Shown in pieces: positions 44,291-56,500 of a stretch of DNA of 64,000 nucleotides. Every line of letters begins with the position of its first letter. Position 1 is the first letter of the stretch. The stretch lies in assembly GCF_023156505.1 (NCBI RefSeq), contig NZ_JALNMJ010000009.1, positions 124,001 through 188,000 of the forward strand, in the 5' to 3' direction. The notes below the pieces were generated by a model that worked only from the letters and a program-made list of their open reading frames with translations, did no database searches and was not told where the DNA came from. Position numbers and translations under genes: made by a program. This DNA is from Roseibium sediminicola. GTDB taxonomy: Bacteria > Pseudomonadota > Alphaproteobacteria > Rhizobiales > Stappiaceae.

Positions 44291-44321
44291 ACAGCCGGAA
44301 GGATGCCCCTCCCGCCGGCTG

Positions 44322-44358
44322 GAACCGCCCGGACCACACGCCGGGCGGTTCTTTTTTA
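44322..44358 (+). terminator. Rho-independent terminator of hcp
   Basis: GAACCGCCCGG and CCGGGCGGTTC form a perfect 11-bp stem with an 8-base loop, followed by TTTTTT. It is one of the strongest terminators in the window. Confidence 0.93.
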
Positions 44359-44397
44359 TGCCGTTTACCGCGCTTTGGTCACGTTAAAAAAACGTTA

Positions 44398-44428
44398 ACA
44401 AAAAAACGGCCCGGAAAATCCGGGCCGT
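44398..44428 (-). terminator. Rho-independent terminator of fsa
   Basis: On the minus strand ACGGCCCGG-ATTTT-CCGGGCCGT is a perfect 9-bp stem followed by a run of T, 23 bp after the fsa stop. It converges on the hcp terminator. Confidence 0.92.
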
Positions 44429-44451
44429 TCGTATTTTCGGAGTTGGCTGGA

Positions 44452-45105
44452 TCAGAGAATGCTCTGACCGGTCTTGGCCCAGTCGGCCAGGAAAGCTTCG
44501 AGGCCCTTGTCGGTCAGCGGGTGCTTGACCAGGGCTTTCAGGGTTGCCGGCGGTACGGTGGCGACGTCGGCGCCGATGATGGCGCAATCCTTGACGTGGT
44601 TTGGCGTACGGATCGAGGCTGCCAGGATTTCCGTGTCGAAGCCGTAATTGTCGTAGATCACCCGGATTTCGCGGATCAGCTCGAGGCCGTCGGCATGGAT
44701 GTCGTCGAGGCGGCCGATAAACGGAGAGATGTAGGTGGCGCCGGCCTTGGCGGCGAGCAGGGCCTGGTTGGCCGAGAAGCACAGGGTGACGTTGGTCTTG
44801 GTGCCTTCCTCGGTCAGCTGCTTGCAGGCTTTCAGGCCGTCAAAGGTCAGCGGCAGCTTGATCACCACATTGCCCGCGATCGCGCGCAGGATATGGGCTT
44901 CCTTGATCATGGTGTCGAAGTCGGTTGCGGCGACTTCGGCGGAAACGTCGCCGTCGGTGATGGCGCAGATCTCGGCGATCACGTCCTTGAAGTCCCGGCC
45001 GGACTTGGCGATCAGCGACGGATTGGTGGTCACGCCGTCCAGGAGACCGGTCGATTCCAGTTCCTTGATTTCGGCTGTGTCGGCGGTGTCGACGAAGAAT
45101 TTCAT
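44452..45105 (-). CDS. fsa: Fructose-6-phosphate aldolase / transaldolase-like
   Basis: A 217-residue protein of the short transaldolase family. [36 protein letters not shown] is the standard N-terminus. [20 protein letters not shown] carries the Schiff-base Lys, and [31 protein letters not shown] follows. Whether it acts as F6P aldolase or as transaldolase cannot be read from the sequence; relatives have both annotations. It lies divergent from priA as in many Hyphomicrobiales. It ends at a strong terminator. Confidence 0.93.
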   Translation of the reverse strand: MKFFVDTADTAEIKELESTGLLDGVTTNPSLIAKSGRDFKDVIAEICAITDGDVSAEVAATDFDTMIKEAHILRAIAGNVVIKLPLTFDGLKACKQLTEEGTKTNVTLCFSANQALLAAKAGATYISPFIGRLDDIHADGLELIREIRVIYDNYGFDTEILAASIRTPNHVKDCAIIGADVATVPPATLKALVKHPLTDKGLEAFLADWAKTGQSIL

Positions 45106-45393
45106 GCGGTTCTACTCCCTGTGGGGCGCCCCGTTTCCCGGCGGAGGCCGGTCGCCGGACTTTTCGTCCGCGGCCGGGGCAAAACGATTGAATGGTCAGC
45201 CGCGCCCTCTTTACCCTAGGATGGGGACAAGAAGAACCCCTGATTCTCCGGTGGACGAAAAATTTGTGGTACGTACCTCAAAAACAATCGCACTTGAACC
45301 GCCTCATGGAGCGGGCAAAGTCTCTCGATCCTTCGGGAGAACCGAAAAGGCCCGAAGCGGCCGATGCGCGCGACGGTGAGGACTTGAGTTTCA

Positions 45394-47589
45394 GTGCTGT
45401 TTGACGATCCAGATTTTCAGGAAACGATTGCCAGCGTACTCGTGCCGGTCGCCGTGCCCGGCGCCTATACCTACAAGGTGCCGCCTGGCAAATCTGTTGT
45501 GCCCGGAACCATCGTCAAGGTGCCGCTCGGCTCCCGCGAGGTGATCGGAGCCGTCTGGGACATCGAGCCGGACGCGGCGATCAACCCGAAAAAGCTGAAG
45601 ACCATCTCGCGGGTCTATGACGAGACACCGCCGCTCGATGAAGACCTGCGCCGCTTCGTCGACTGGGTCGCTGGCTGGACCCTCGGCGCACCTGGCATGG
45701 TGCTGCGCATGGTACTGCGCTCGGAAGAAGCGCTCGAGCCGGAAGCGCCGGTCCCGGGCGTGCGCCGGATCGAGGGCGCGGAGCCCGACCGGATGACCCC
45801 GGCTCGCGGTCGTGTGCTGGCAACGCTGGAAGACGGTTTTGCCTGGACCAAGAGCGGCCTTGCTCATGCGGCGGGCGTGTCTTCGTCCGTGATCGACGGG
45901 CTCCTGAAACAGGACGTCCTGGAAACTGTGATGATGCCGGCCAGCCCGCCGCCGCCGAAACCGCAGCTCGACTATGCCCAGAAACCTTTGACCCCGGCTC
46001 AGCAGGCAGCCGCCGAGGGACTGGTCGCCTGTTTCGACAAGGGCGGCAGCGTTGCCCTGATCGACGGCGTCACGGGCTCGGGCAAAACGGAAGTCTATTT
46101 CGAGGCGATCGCCGAGGCCTTGCGGCGCGGCAAGCAGGCCCTGGTGCTCCTGCCCGAAATTGCGCTGACCGAACAGTTCCTGCGCCGCTTTGAACAAAGG
46201 TTTGGCGTCTATCCCGCCGAGTGGCACTCACAAATCACGGTCAAGAACCGCGCCCGCGTCTGGCGCGGCGTTGCCAGCGGCGACGTGCGCGTGGTCATTG
46301 GTGCGCGCTCGTCGCTGTTCCTGCCCTTCAAGGAACTGGGCCTGATCATCGTCGACGAGGAACATGACGCCGCCTTCAAACAGGACGACCGGGTGCCCTA
46401 CAGCGCCCGCGACATGGCGGTCGTGCGCGGGCACCTGTCCGGCTTTCCCGTCGTGCTGGCCTCCGCGACCCCGTCCGTGGAAAGCATCGTCAATGCGGAA
46501 ACAGGTCGTTACCGGCTGCTTGAGCTGCCGGAGCGGGCTTCGGGAGCCGCCCTGCCGGAGCTCAGCGCCGTCGACATGCGACAGGACGGGCCGGAGCGCG
46601 GCCGCTGGCTGGCGCCCGAGCTGATCCATGCCATCAAGGAGACGTTCGAGGAGGGCAGCCAGTCGCTGCTGTTCCTGAACCGGCGCGGCTATGCCCCGCT
46701 GACCCTCTGCCGCACCTGCGGTCACCGGTTCCAATGCGCCCATTGCAGTGCCTGGCTGGTCGAACACCGCTTCCAGAAAAAGCTCGTCTGCCACCATTGC
46801 GGCCACTCGGAGCCGGTGCCGCAGGCATGCCCGTCCTGCCAGAGCACGGACAGCCTGGTTGCCTGCGGGCCGGGCGTTGAGCGAATCGCCGAGGAGGTCT
46901 CCGACCGGTTCCCGCAAGCCCGCGTCCTGGTCTTGTCCTCGGACATGGCCGGCGGTCCCGAGCGGCTCAAGCGCGAGATGAAGATCGTCGAGGAGGGCGG
47001 GGCCGACATCGTCATCGGCACGCAACTGGTGGCCAAGGGGCACAATTTCCCGAAGATGAAGCTGGTCGGCGTGGTCGATGCGGATCTCGGTCTTGCCCAT
47101 GGCGATCCGCGCGCGGCGGAAAAGACCTTCCAGCTGCTGGCCCAGGTGACCGGCCGCGCCGGCCGCGTCACCGGCGGCGGCAGGGGCATCCTGCAGAGCT
47201 ACAATCCGGAGCACCCGGTGATCCGGGCGCTGCTCGCCAGCGACAAGACCGCGTTTTACCAAGCCGAGATCGACGCCCGCCGGGCCGCCGGCCTGCCGCC
47301 CTTCGGCCGGCTCGCCGCCGTGATCGTATCCGGCCCCGACCGGGCCTTTGCGGAAGGTTATGCCCGCGCGCTCGCGCGCGCGGCGCCGGAAGACACCGCC
47401 GTCACGCTGCTGGGGCCCGCGGAGGCGGCACTCGCCATGGTGCGCGGCCGCTACCGCTTCCGCCTGCTCGCCATGGCCCCGCGCCAGTATGACCTGCAGT
47501 CTTACCTGCGCAACTGGCTCAATACCGGCCCGAAACCCACCAAGGGCCTCCGCCTTCAGGTCGACATCGACCCGCAGCATTTCCTGTGA
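45394..47589 (+). CDS. priA: Primosomal protein N' (PriA helicase)
   Basis: A 731-residue replication-restart helicase. The 3'-DNA-binding domain covers about 10-100. Helicase motifs are VTGSGKTEVYFEAI, IVDEEHDAAFKQ, LASATPSVES and QVTGRAGR. Between them lies the two-zinc region: CRTCGHRFQCAHCS and CHHCGHSEPVPQACPSCQSTD, with all eight Cys present. GTG 45394 is the start. It restarts stalled forks by loading DnaB. The 288-bp spacer toward fsa holds the divergent promoters. Confidence 0.94.
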   Translation: MLFDDPDFQETIASVLVPVAVPGAYTYKVPPGKSVVPGTIVKVPLGSREVIGAVWDIEPDAAINPKKLKTISRVYDETPPLDEDLRRFVDWVAGWTLGAPGMVLRMVLRSEEALEPEAPVPGVRRIEGAEPDRMTPARGRVLATLEDGFAWTKSGLAHAAGVSSSVIDGLLKQDVLETVMMPASPPPPKPQLDYAQKPLTPAQQAAAEGLVACFDKGGSVALIDGVTGSGKTEVYFEAIAEALRRGKQALVLLPEIALTEQFLRRFEQRFGVYPAEWHSQITVKNRARVWRGVASGDVRVVIGARSSLFLPFKELGLIIVDEEHDAAFKQDDRVPYSARDMAVVRGHLSGFPVVLASATPSVESIVNAETGRYRLLELPERASGAALPELSAVDMRQDGPERGRWLAPELIHAIKETFEEGSQSLLFLNRRGYAPLTLCRTCGHRFQCAHCSAWLVEHRFQKKLVCHHCGHSEPVPQACPSCQSTDSLVACGPGVERIAEEVSDRFPQARVLVLSSDMAGGPERLKREMKIVEEGGADIVIGTQLVAKGHNFPKMKLVGVVDADLGLAHGDPRAAEKTFQLLAQVTGRAGRVTGGGRGILQSYNPEHPVIRALLASDKTAFYQAEIDARRAAGLPPFGRLAAVIVSGPDRAFAEGYARALARAAPEDTAVTLLGPAEAALAMVRGRYRFRLLAMAPRQYDLQSYLRNWLNTGPKPTKGLRLQVDIDPQHFL

Positions 47590-47629
47590 GGCGCGGGGCT
47601 GGTTCCCTGAGCTCCATACCCAAATCCTT

Positions 47630-47728
47630 CGTCATTGCAGGGCTCGACCCTGCAATCCATGCCGTTGCGAATCCGCCAATCTGGGATCGGAAACGGCATG
47701 GATCCCATAGTCAAGCCATGGGATGACG
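47630..47728. repeat. Composite inverted-repeat element, copy D
   Basis: A 99-bp element 40 bp after priA. The left arm (47630-47666) reads CGTCATTGCAGGG-CTCGA-CCCTGCA, then ATCCATGCCGTT. The right arm (47692-47728), on the minus strand, reads CGTCATCCCATGG-CTTGA-CTATGGG, then ATCCATGCCGTT. The outer CGTCAT and the inner ATCCATGCCGTT are shared exactly while the hairpin stems differ but stay paired. It is the shortest copy and shows the family design most clearly. Confidence 0.8.
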
Positions 47729-47870
47729 AATGAAAGAATGCGCGAACGTCCTGCCGCCTCAAGGCAGCCTGTCGTTGCCCACGATCGGATGCTGTTGATT
47801 GCAGTCCCGCGTTGCTCTCAACCCTGCCCTGTGGCACCCTCGCGGGGCCGCGACCTTTGAGGGGAAGCCA

Positions 47871-48230
47871 ATGACATATATTCAGGGATTTCTGGCGCCG
47901 GTGAAAACGGCGAAGAAGGCGGACTACAAGGAGATAGCCGAAAGGTCCTGGGCGCTCTTCAAGGAGTACGGTGCGCTCAGCTGCAGCGAAGGCTGGGGCA
48001 TTGATGTTCCCGATGGCGAAGTGACGTCCTTTCCGATGGCCGTGAAAAAGGAACCGGACGAGACTGTTGTGTTCTCCTGGATCATCTGGCCGGACAAGGC
48101 CACGGCCGATGCCTGCATGGCGACCATGGAGAGCGATCCGCGCTGGGAAGAGACCATGCCCAATGCCGGTGAGGTCTTCAGTCTGAAGCGCATGGTCTTC
48201 GGTGGTTTCGAGCCTCTTATTCAATATTGA
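47871..48230 (+). CDS. DUF1428 family protein
   Basis: A 119-residue protein of the DUF1428 (YbaA-like) family, which has a dimeric ferredoxin-like fold. MTYIQGFLAPVKTAKKADYKEIAERSWALFKEYGALSCSEGWGIDVPDG and VVFSWIIWPDKATADACMATMESDPRW match the family closely. The function is unknown. ATG 47871 follows GAGGGGAAGCC. It stands alone between repeat copy D and the atp operon. Confidence 0.88.
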   Translation: MTYIQGFLAPVKTAKKADYKEIAERSWALFKEYGALSCSEGWGIDVPDGEVTSFPMAVKKEPDETVVFSWIIWPDKATADACMATMESDPRWEETMPNAGEVFSLKRMVFGGFEPLIQY

Positions 48231-48333
48231 GGGCTGCCGGCGGGTCCAAATCGGTGATTCCGGCCCGTTCCGGCCGCGCCGCACAAAACCGTCTAAAGGT
48301 TTAGAGAGGCTCTGAATCGTTGATTGAAAACGC

Positions 48334-48356
48334 TTTTTGCGGGCGCCCCGCAAAAA
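48334..48356. terminator. Bidirectional hairpin between the DUF1428 gene and the atp operon
   Basis: TTTTTGCGGG-CGC-CCCGCAAAAA forms a perfect 10-bp stem with A and T runs on both sides, so it could stop transcription in either direction. It sits about 100 bp after the DUF1428 stop and 192 bp before atpH. The rest of 48231-48548 (318 bp) presumably holds the atp promoter; no box is clear enough to name. Confidence 0.72.
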
Positions 48357-48548
48357 ACACCAAGGAATCCGCACGAACAGTCTTTAGGTGAAGTTGCACA
48401 CTGGGAAACCCTGTGCTAATTGAGGCGCGGCTTTGGGGGCAGCGGTTTAACCGTCATACCTTCTGACCTTGAAATCATTCATTTTTTCAATGTCTTGCGG
48501 ATGCTAGCCGTCTTGCGGACATGAAAAAAGTCAGAGAGCACGGACCTG

Positions 48549-49109
48549 GTGACTGACAACGTATCTCTCGTATCCGGCGTGGCACAGCGTTATGCGGCCG
48601 CCCTTCTCGACCTCGCAGAGGGCGAAGGAGCAACGGCTGACGTGGAACGGGATCTGACCACTTTCGAAGGCATGCTTGCCGAAAGTGAAGATCTCGTCCG
48701 CCTGGTGAAAAGCCCGGTATTCAGTGTGGAGGAGCAGCTTGCAGCGCTTACCGCACTTCTCGACAAGGCTGGCATCAAAGGCCTTGCCGCAAATTTCGTG
48801 AAGCTGGCCGCCCGCAATCGGCGCCTCTTCGTCCTTCCCGGCATGATCAAGGCGTTCCGGGCCCTGCTGGCTGAACAGCGGGGCGAGGAAACGGCTGAGG
48901 TAACCTCCGCAGCCGCCCTGTCCGACGAACATGTCGCTGCCCTGAAAGAGGCGCTTGCCGCTTCCACGGGCAAATCTGTAAACATCGTAGCGAATGTCGA
49001 TCCTGCCCTGATCGGTGGCCTCGTGGTCAAGGTCGGGTCCCGCATGATCGACACGTCTCTGCGTACCAAGCTCAATTCACTCAAGTTCGCGATGAAAGAG
49101 GTCGGCTGA
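48549..49109 (+). CDS. atpH: ATP synthase delta subunit
   Basis: A 186-residue peripheral-stalk subunit. It starts at GTG 48549 ([26 protein letters not shown]), with [15 protein letters not shown] in the middle and the C-terminal [29 protein letters not shown] signature. It holds the F1 head to the stalk. Its stop overlaps the atpA start by one base. The atp operon here encodes F1 plus delta only; the F0 genes are not in the window. Confidence 0.95.
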   Translation: MTDNVSLVSGVAQRYAAALLDLAEGEGATADVERDLTTFEGMLAESEDLVRLVKSPVFSVEEQLAALTALLDKAGIKGLAANFVKLAARNRRLFVLPGMIKAFRALLAEQRGEETAEVTSAAALSDEHVAALKEALAASTGKSVNIVANVDPALIGGLVVKVGSRMIDTSLRTKLNSLKFAMKEVG

Positions 49110-50638
49110 TGGATATTCGGGCCGCGGAAATCTCCGCAATCCTCAAGGACCAGATCAAGAGCTTTGGCCAGGAAGCCGAAGTTTCTGAAGTCGGTCAGGT
49201 GCTCTCCGTCGGTGACGGTATCGCCCGTGTGTATGGTCTGGACAAGGTCCAGGCTGGTGAAATGGTCGAATTCCCGGGTGGTATCAAGGGCATGGCCCTG
49301 AACCTGGAATCCGACAACGTCGGTGTCGTTATCTTCGGCTCCGACCGTGACATTAAAGAAGGCGACACCGTCAAGCGGACCGGCGCCATCGTGGAAGTCC
49401 CGGTTGGCAAAGGTCTTCTGGGCCGCGTCGTTGATCCGCTCGGCAACCCGCTGGACGGCAAGGGCCCGATCGAGGCCACCGAAAAGCGCCGCGTCGACGT
49501 CAAGGCACCGGGCATCCTGCCGCGCAAGTCGGTGCATGAGCCGATGTCCACCGGCCTGAAAGCAATCGATGCCCTGATCCCGGTTGGCCGCGGCCAGCGC
49601 GAGCTCGTCATCGGCGACCGCCAGACCGGCAAGACCGCAATCATTCTGGACACCTTCCTGAACCAGAAGCCGCTGCATTCCGGTGACGACGAAGACGCCA
49701 AGCTGTACTGCATCTATGTTGCAATTGGTCAGAAGCGCTCCACGGTTGCCCAGTTCGTGAAGACCCTGGAAGACGCCGGTGCGATGGAATACTCCATCGT
49801 CGTCGCCGCAACGGCTTCCGACGCCGCGCCGCTGCAGTTCCTGGCACCGTTTGCCGGCTGCGCCATGGGCGAGTTCTTCCGCGACAACTCCATGCACGCC
49901 GTGATCGGCTATGACGATCTGACCAAGCAGGCCGTGGCCTACCGTCAGATGTCCCTGCTGCTCCGCCGTCCGCCGGGACGTGAAGCTTTCCCGGGCGACG
50001 TCTTCTACCTGCACTCCCGTCTGCTGGAACGCGCGGCGAAGCTCAACGAAGACAACGGCCGTGGTTCTCTGACGGCTCTGCCGGTCATCGAAACCCAGGG
50101 CAACGACGTGTCCGCGTTTATTCCGACCAACGTGATCTCGATCACCGACGGTCAGATCTTCCTGGAAACGGACCTGTTCTACCAGGGTATCCGCCCGGCC
50201 GTGAACGTCGGTCTGTCGGTGTCCCGCGTGGGCTCTTCCGCCCAGATCAAGGCGATGAAGCAGGTTGCCGGCCCGATTAAGGGAGAACTGGCTCAGTACC
50301 GCGAAATGGCGGCCTTTGCCCAGTTCGGCTCCGACCTCGACGCCACCACCCAGCGTCTTCTGAACCGCGGTGCGCGCCTGACCGAGCTGCTCAAGCAGCC
50401 GCAGTTCTCGCCGCTGAAGACCGAAGAACAGGTTGCGGTCATCTATGCCGGCGTGAACGGCTATCTGGATGCGCATCCGGTCAACCGGGTGAAGGATTTC
50501 GAAGAAGGTCTGCTTCTGTTCCTGCGTGGTGAGCACCAGGATCTGCTGAATGCGATCTGGGAGAAGAAGGCTCTCGACGACGAGCTCACCGGCAAGCTGA
50601 AGGCTGCCGTGGACGCGTTCGCCAAGAACTTCGCTTAA
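49109..50638 (+). CDS. atpA: ATP synthase alpha subunit
   Basis: A 509-residue noncatalytic nucleotide-binding subunit. The P-loop is [13 protein letters not shown] (about 170), with [12 protein letters not shown] before it and [13 protein letters not shown] after it. The ending, with [12 protein letters not shown] and [11 protein letters not shown], is normal. Translation is coupled to atpH by the TGATG overlap. Confidence 0.98.
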   Translation: MDIRAAEISAILKDQIKSFGQEAEVSEVGQVLSVGDGIARVYGLDKVQAGEMVEFPGGIKGMALNLESDNVGVVIFGSDRDIKEGDTVKRTGAIVEVPVGKGLLGRVVDPLGNPLDGKGPIEATEKRRVDVKAPGILPRKSVHEPMSTGLKAIDALIPVGRGQRELVIGDRQTGKTAIILDTFLNQKPLHSGDDEDAKLYCIYVAIGQKRSTVAQFVKTLEDAGAMEYSIVVAATASDAAPLQFLAPFAGCAMGEFFRDNSMHAVIGYDDLTKQAVAYRQMSLLLRRPPGREAFPGDVFYLHSRLLERAAKLNEDNGRGSLTALPVIETQGNDVSAFIPTNVISITDGQIFLETDLFYQGIRPAVNVGLSVSRVGSSAQIKAMKQVAGPIKGELAQYREMAAFAQFGSDLDATTQRLLNRGARLTELLKQPQFSPLKTEEQVAVIYAGVNGYLDAHPVNRVKDFEEGLLLFLRGEHQDLLNAIWEKKALDDELTGKLKAAVDAFAKNFA

Positions 50639-50671
50639 GATCACACGCTGGGATAAGGAGCAGGGGCGGCC

Positions 50672-53006
<2,335 letters not shown>

Positions 53007-53102
53007 TCTGACGGAATTGTCCGGGCGCCCGATAAAGGCGCCCGGTATCCCGTGTGTTTGATGGCCAAGCCATCAGAGTTAGACTGACAAGGAAGACGCC
53101 AA

Positions 53103-53510
53103 ATGGCTGAACTTTTCCAGTTTGAGTTGGTCTCGCCGGAGCGCCAGCTGCTCTCCGATCAGGTGACCGAGGTCGTCGTGCCCGGTGCCGAAGGCGAGTT
53201 TGGCGTTCTGAAAGATCATGCCCCGTTCATCTCCACGATCCTTCCGGGGATCCTGAAGGTGCGCCGGGATGCCAACAGCTGGGACGAATATTTCGTCCGC
53301 GGCGGTTTTGCGGATGTTGCAGGCGGTGGCCTCACCGTTCTGGCAGAGCAGGCCGTGCCGGTTGGCGAAATCAGCCGCGAGCAGCTGGATCAGGCGATCC
53401 AGGACGCGGAAGAGGACGTGGCCGACGCCAAGGACGACGAAACCAAGCAGAAGGCGGAAATGACCCTGGCTCAGCTGAAGGACGTTGTCGAGGCGCTGAA
53501 GAAGGTCTGA
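53103..53510 (+). CDS. atpC: ATP synthase epsilon subunit
   Basis: The 135-residue epsilon subunit. The beta-sandwich is about 1-85 (FQFELVSPERQLLSDQVTEVVVPGAEGEFGVLKDHAPFIS, FVRGGFADVAGGGLTVLAEQA) and a C-terminal helix pair covers 90-135. It closes the operon before a terminator. A 96-bp gap separates it from atpD. The short length is typical of alphaproteobacteria, which use other inhibitors such as the zeta subunit. Confidence 0.96.
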   Translation: MAELFQFELVSPERQLLSDQVTEVVVPGAEGEFGVLKDHAPFISTILPGILKVRRDANSWDEYFVRGGFADVAGGGLTVLAEQAVPVGEISREQLDQAIQDAEEDVADAKDDETKQKAEMTLAQLKDVVEALKKV

Positions 53511-53539
53511 TCCGCTTCAGACAAGCTGACAGGAATTGC

Positions 53540-53569
53540 AACGCGGTCCGGCAACGGGCCGCGTTTTTT
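53540..53569 (+). terminator. Rho-independent terminator of the atp operon
   Basis: AACGCGGTCC and GGGCCGCGTT form a 10-bp stem with one G-T pair and a 6-base loop, followed by TTTTGC, 30 bp after atpC. Its end touches the convergent diguanylate cyclase gene. Confidence 0.87.
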
Positions 53570-53571
53570 GC

Positions 53572-56500
53572 TTAGGCGCGCTTGGCGGCCGGCGTGTTCT
53601 CTTGTTCGAAGAATCTATAGGCGTTGCGGCCGCTGTGTTTGACAGCATAAAGCGCGAGATCGGCGCGTTTTATGATTGTGCTAGGATCCCGGATGTCGCC
53701 GGTAATGGGTGAAATGCCGACACTGACGCCGATGGAAATCAAGTGATCGAAAACCGGGAACGGTGCCTGGAGCTTGCGTACGATGCGCTCCGCGATCTCC
53801 GCAGTTCGTTCGTTGGACGGACCTGTTCCGCCAAGAATGATACCGAATTCATCGCCGCCAAGCCGGGCAATCAGGTCGGAAGAACGCACGCAATCGCGCA
53901 GCCTGTCGGCAACTATTTTCAGAAGCTCGTCGCCGACATCATGGCCATAGGTGTCATTGACCGGTTTGAACTTGTCCAAGTCTAACAGCAAAAGGTCCGC
54001 GCAAGTGCCGGTGGCCTCGGACTTGTCTAACGTTTCTTCCAGTTTGGCATTGAAGAGGGTCCGGTTGCCCAGTCCCGTCAACGTGTCGTGATGGGCGGCA
54101 TACTCAATTTTCTCGGCCGCCAATTCCCGTTGAGTGACGTCTTCGTGTGTCCCAATCCAACCACCGTCTGGCATAGGCGCGTGTACCGCGCTAATAATCT
54201 TGCCATTGGGATGCCGAAATTTGGACCGGACGACTTCGCCGGAGGACAGGCGGATCATCAGGTCCATGACATGTTGCTGAACGTCGCCGTCGAATTCACC
54301 CCTGGCCTTCTCCGCTTCGATCAGCTCAATAAGCGTAACGCCTTCACGGACATCGCCATCCGGTTTGCCAAAGATCTCGATATATTGCTTGTTCCAGAGG
54401 GTCAGCCGGCCGCGCTTGTCAAAGACGCTGACGCCCTGGCGCATATTCGCCAGAATCGTTTCAAGTTCTGCTGTGCGATACCGGGCCTGACGCTCGTTTT
54501 CGGCAAGCTGTTCTTCCATCTGCCTTCGTTGGGTGACATCGAAGAAATTGTAGATAAACCCGCCCCCAGGCAGAGGTGTGCTTCTAAAATCAAGATGACG
54601 CCCGTCCGCCGTGGATCGTTCAAAGGCATGCGGTTGATCCGGCGGAAACTGTTTCATTCGCTCTAGTGCGAGCTGCTCAGGATCGCCAGGGCCATAGTCG
54701 CCGCGTTCCGCGTTGAACTTTAGATAATCGAGCAGGTGGAGTTTCTGATCCAGAACGTCTCTTGGCACCTGAATTATGTCGATTGTTTCTTCGTTGTAGA
54801 ACGACAACTGAAGGGCGGAGTCGAAATAGACGAAGCCGCCAGGCACGTTCTCAAAAATGACGCGCATACGATCCGACTGGTTTTTGGCTTCGGTGATATC
54901 GACCAGTGACAATACGACCGTATCAAGTTGGCGATCACCGCCTTGGTCAACCAGCCGAGCATTGAAGCGCAGCCAGCGGTCTTCCGATTGTCCGTATGGC
55001 TTCAGCTTGGCGACCAGATCCAAAACCTGCTCCGGGGCCTCGACCGTCAACGCAAATGGATTGATTTGTTGTCCGTCGACTGCATGGTTGATACCAACTT
55101 CCAGTTCGGTCACGCGGACACCGGTCAGCGATTCAGCCGGATAGCCAAGCATGTCGGCAGCAGCCGGGTTGCTGGACAGGATCGCACCATTGCGGTCCAG
55201 CAGCAGAACACCTTCGTTCAGGGCTTCCAGGGTGGTTCTTTGAACCAACTCGGCAACTTGAACCGCCTGTTCAGCCAGCTTTCTCTCGGTGATATCATAG
55301 AAATTGTGAATCAGGCCGCCATCCGGAAGGGGCGTACTGCGTGTCTCTATAAATTTGCCGTTCGCAGTCTGGCGCTCGAAGACCTGGGGTTTCTTCAGGT
55401 CGTATTTCCGGTAACGCTGCAAAGCGAGTTCCTTCGGGTCGCCCGGACCGTAGTCACCGCGTTCGGCATTGTAGCAAAAGAAATCGAAAAGATAGGGCTT
55501 GCCGTTGATCAGGTCTTCCGGATAGTTGAGCAGCTTACAGAATTCTGCGTTGCTTGAGGCGAGGCGCAGGGTCTCGTCGTAGTGGACGATGCCGCCGGGG
55601 AAGTTGTCGAAGATGCTTTGCAGGGTGTCGGCCTGCTGTTTGGTTTCGGTTATGTCGGCAAGAGACACGACCACGCCGTCGAGATCGAATTCCTGGTTTT
55701 CGTCGATGGCGCGCGCGCTCAAACGCAGCCAGCGTGCGGGGCGCCCGTCCGTCGGCGCCATCCTGGCAACGACATTTTGTAAAGAAGCCGGGTCGTTGGC
55801 GGCGCGCACCAAGGGAACGTTGCAAGCCCCGATACCTTCGATTTCGCAAGAGATACCGAAATCGATATCGCCAACATTTCTGCCGATCAGTTGCTTGCTT
55901 TCAAACCCGAGCAGGCTGATGGCGGCAGGGTTGGCCGACTGGATCTCGCCCGCATGGCTCAGCAGCAGGATGCCTTCGCTGAGCGCCTTCAGCGTCGTGC
56001 GTTGAACCGCTTCGGAATGACGCAACAGATGTTCGGAGCGCTTTCGCTCGGTAATGTCGAAGAAGTTGGCGATCAGGCCGCCATTGGGCAAGGGGATGCC
56101 CCTGACCTCCAGAAAACGGCCATCCGCGCTGGTGCGTTCATACATATGTGGCTTTGGATTGTCGAACAACTTGAAGCGTTCTGCCAGTAGTTCTTCCGGA
56201 TCGCCGGGACCATAGTCACCGCGCTTCGCCAGGTAGGTGGCGACCTCACGCAAGGGGGCCTGGCGGTCGATGAATTCCTGAGGGAGCTGCAGCAGCTCCT
56301 GGAACTTTTTGTTGCAGACCGTCAGGCGGCGTTCGTCGTTGTAGTAGACAAGCCCACCGGGCAGATTGTCGAACACGATCTGCATCGTTTCGGCTTGCCG
56401 TTTGGTCTCCGAAATGTCCGCCAGGGAAACAATGGAGGCGTCCAGGCCGATTTCATTTGCGCTGTCGGTGGCGTTGGCATCGACGCGCAGCCAGAGAAAC

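Noticed and set aside
48590..50644. 684-residue open frame antisense to atpH/atpA
   Set aside because: Same reason: a mirror frame of conserved ATP synthase genes, with no motif of its own.
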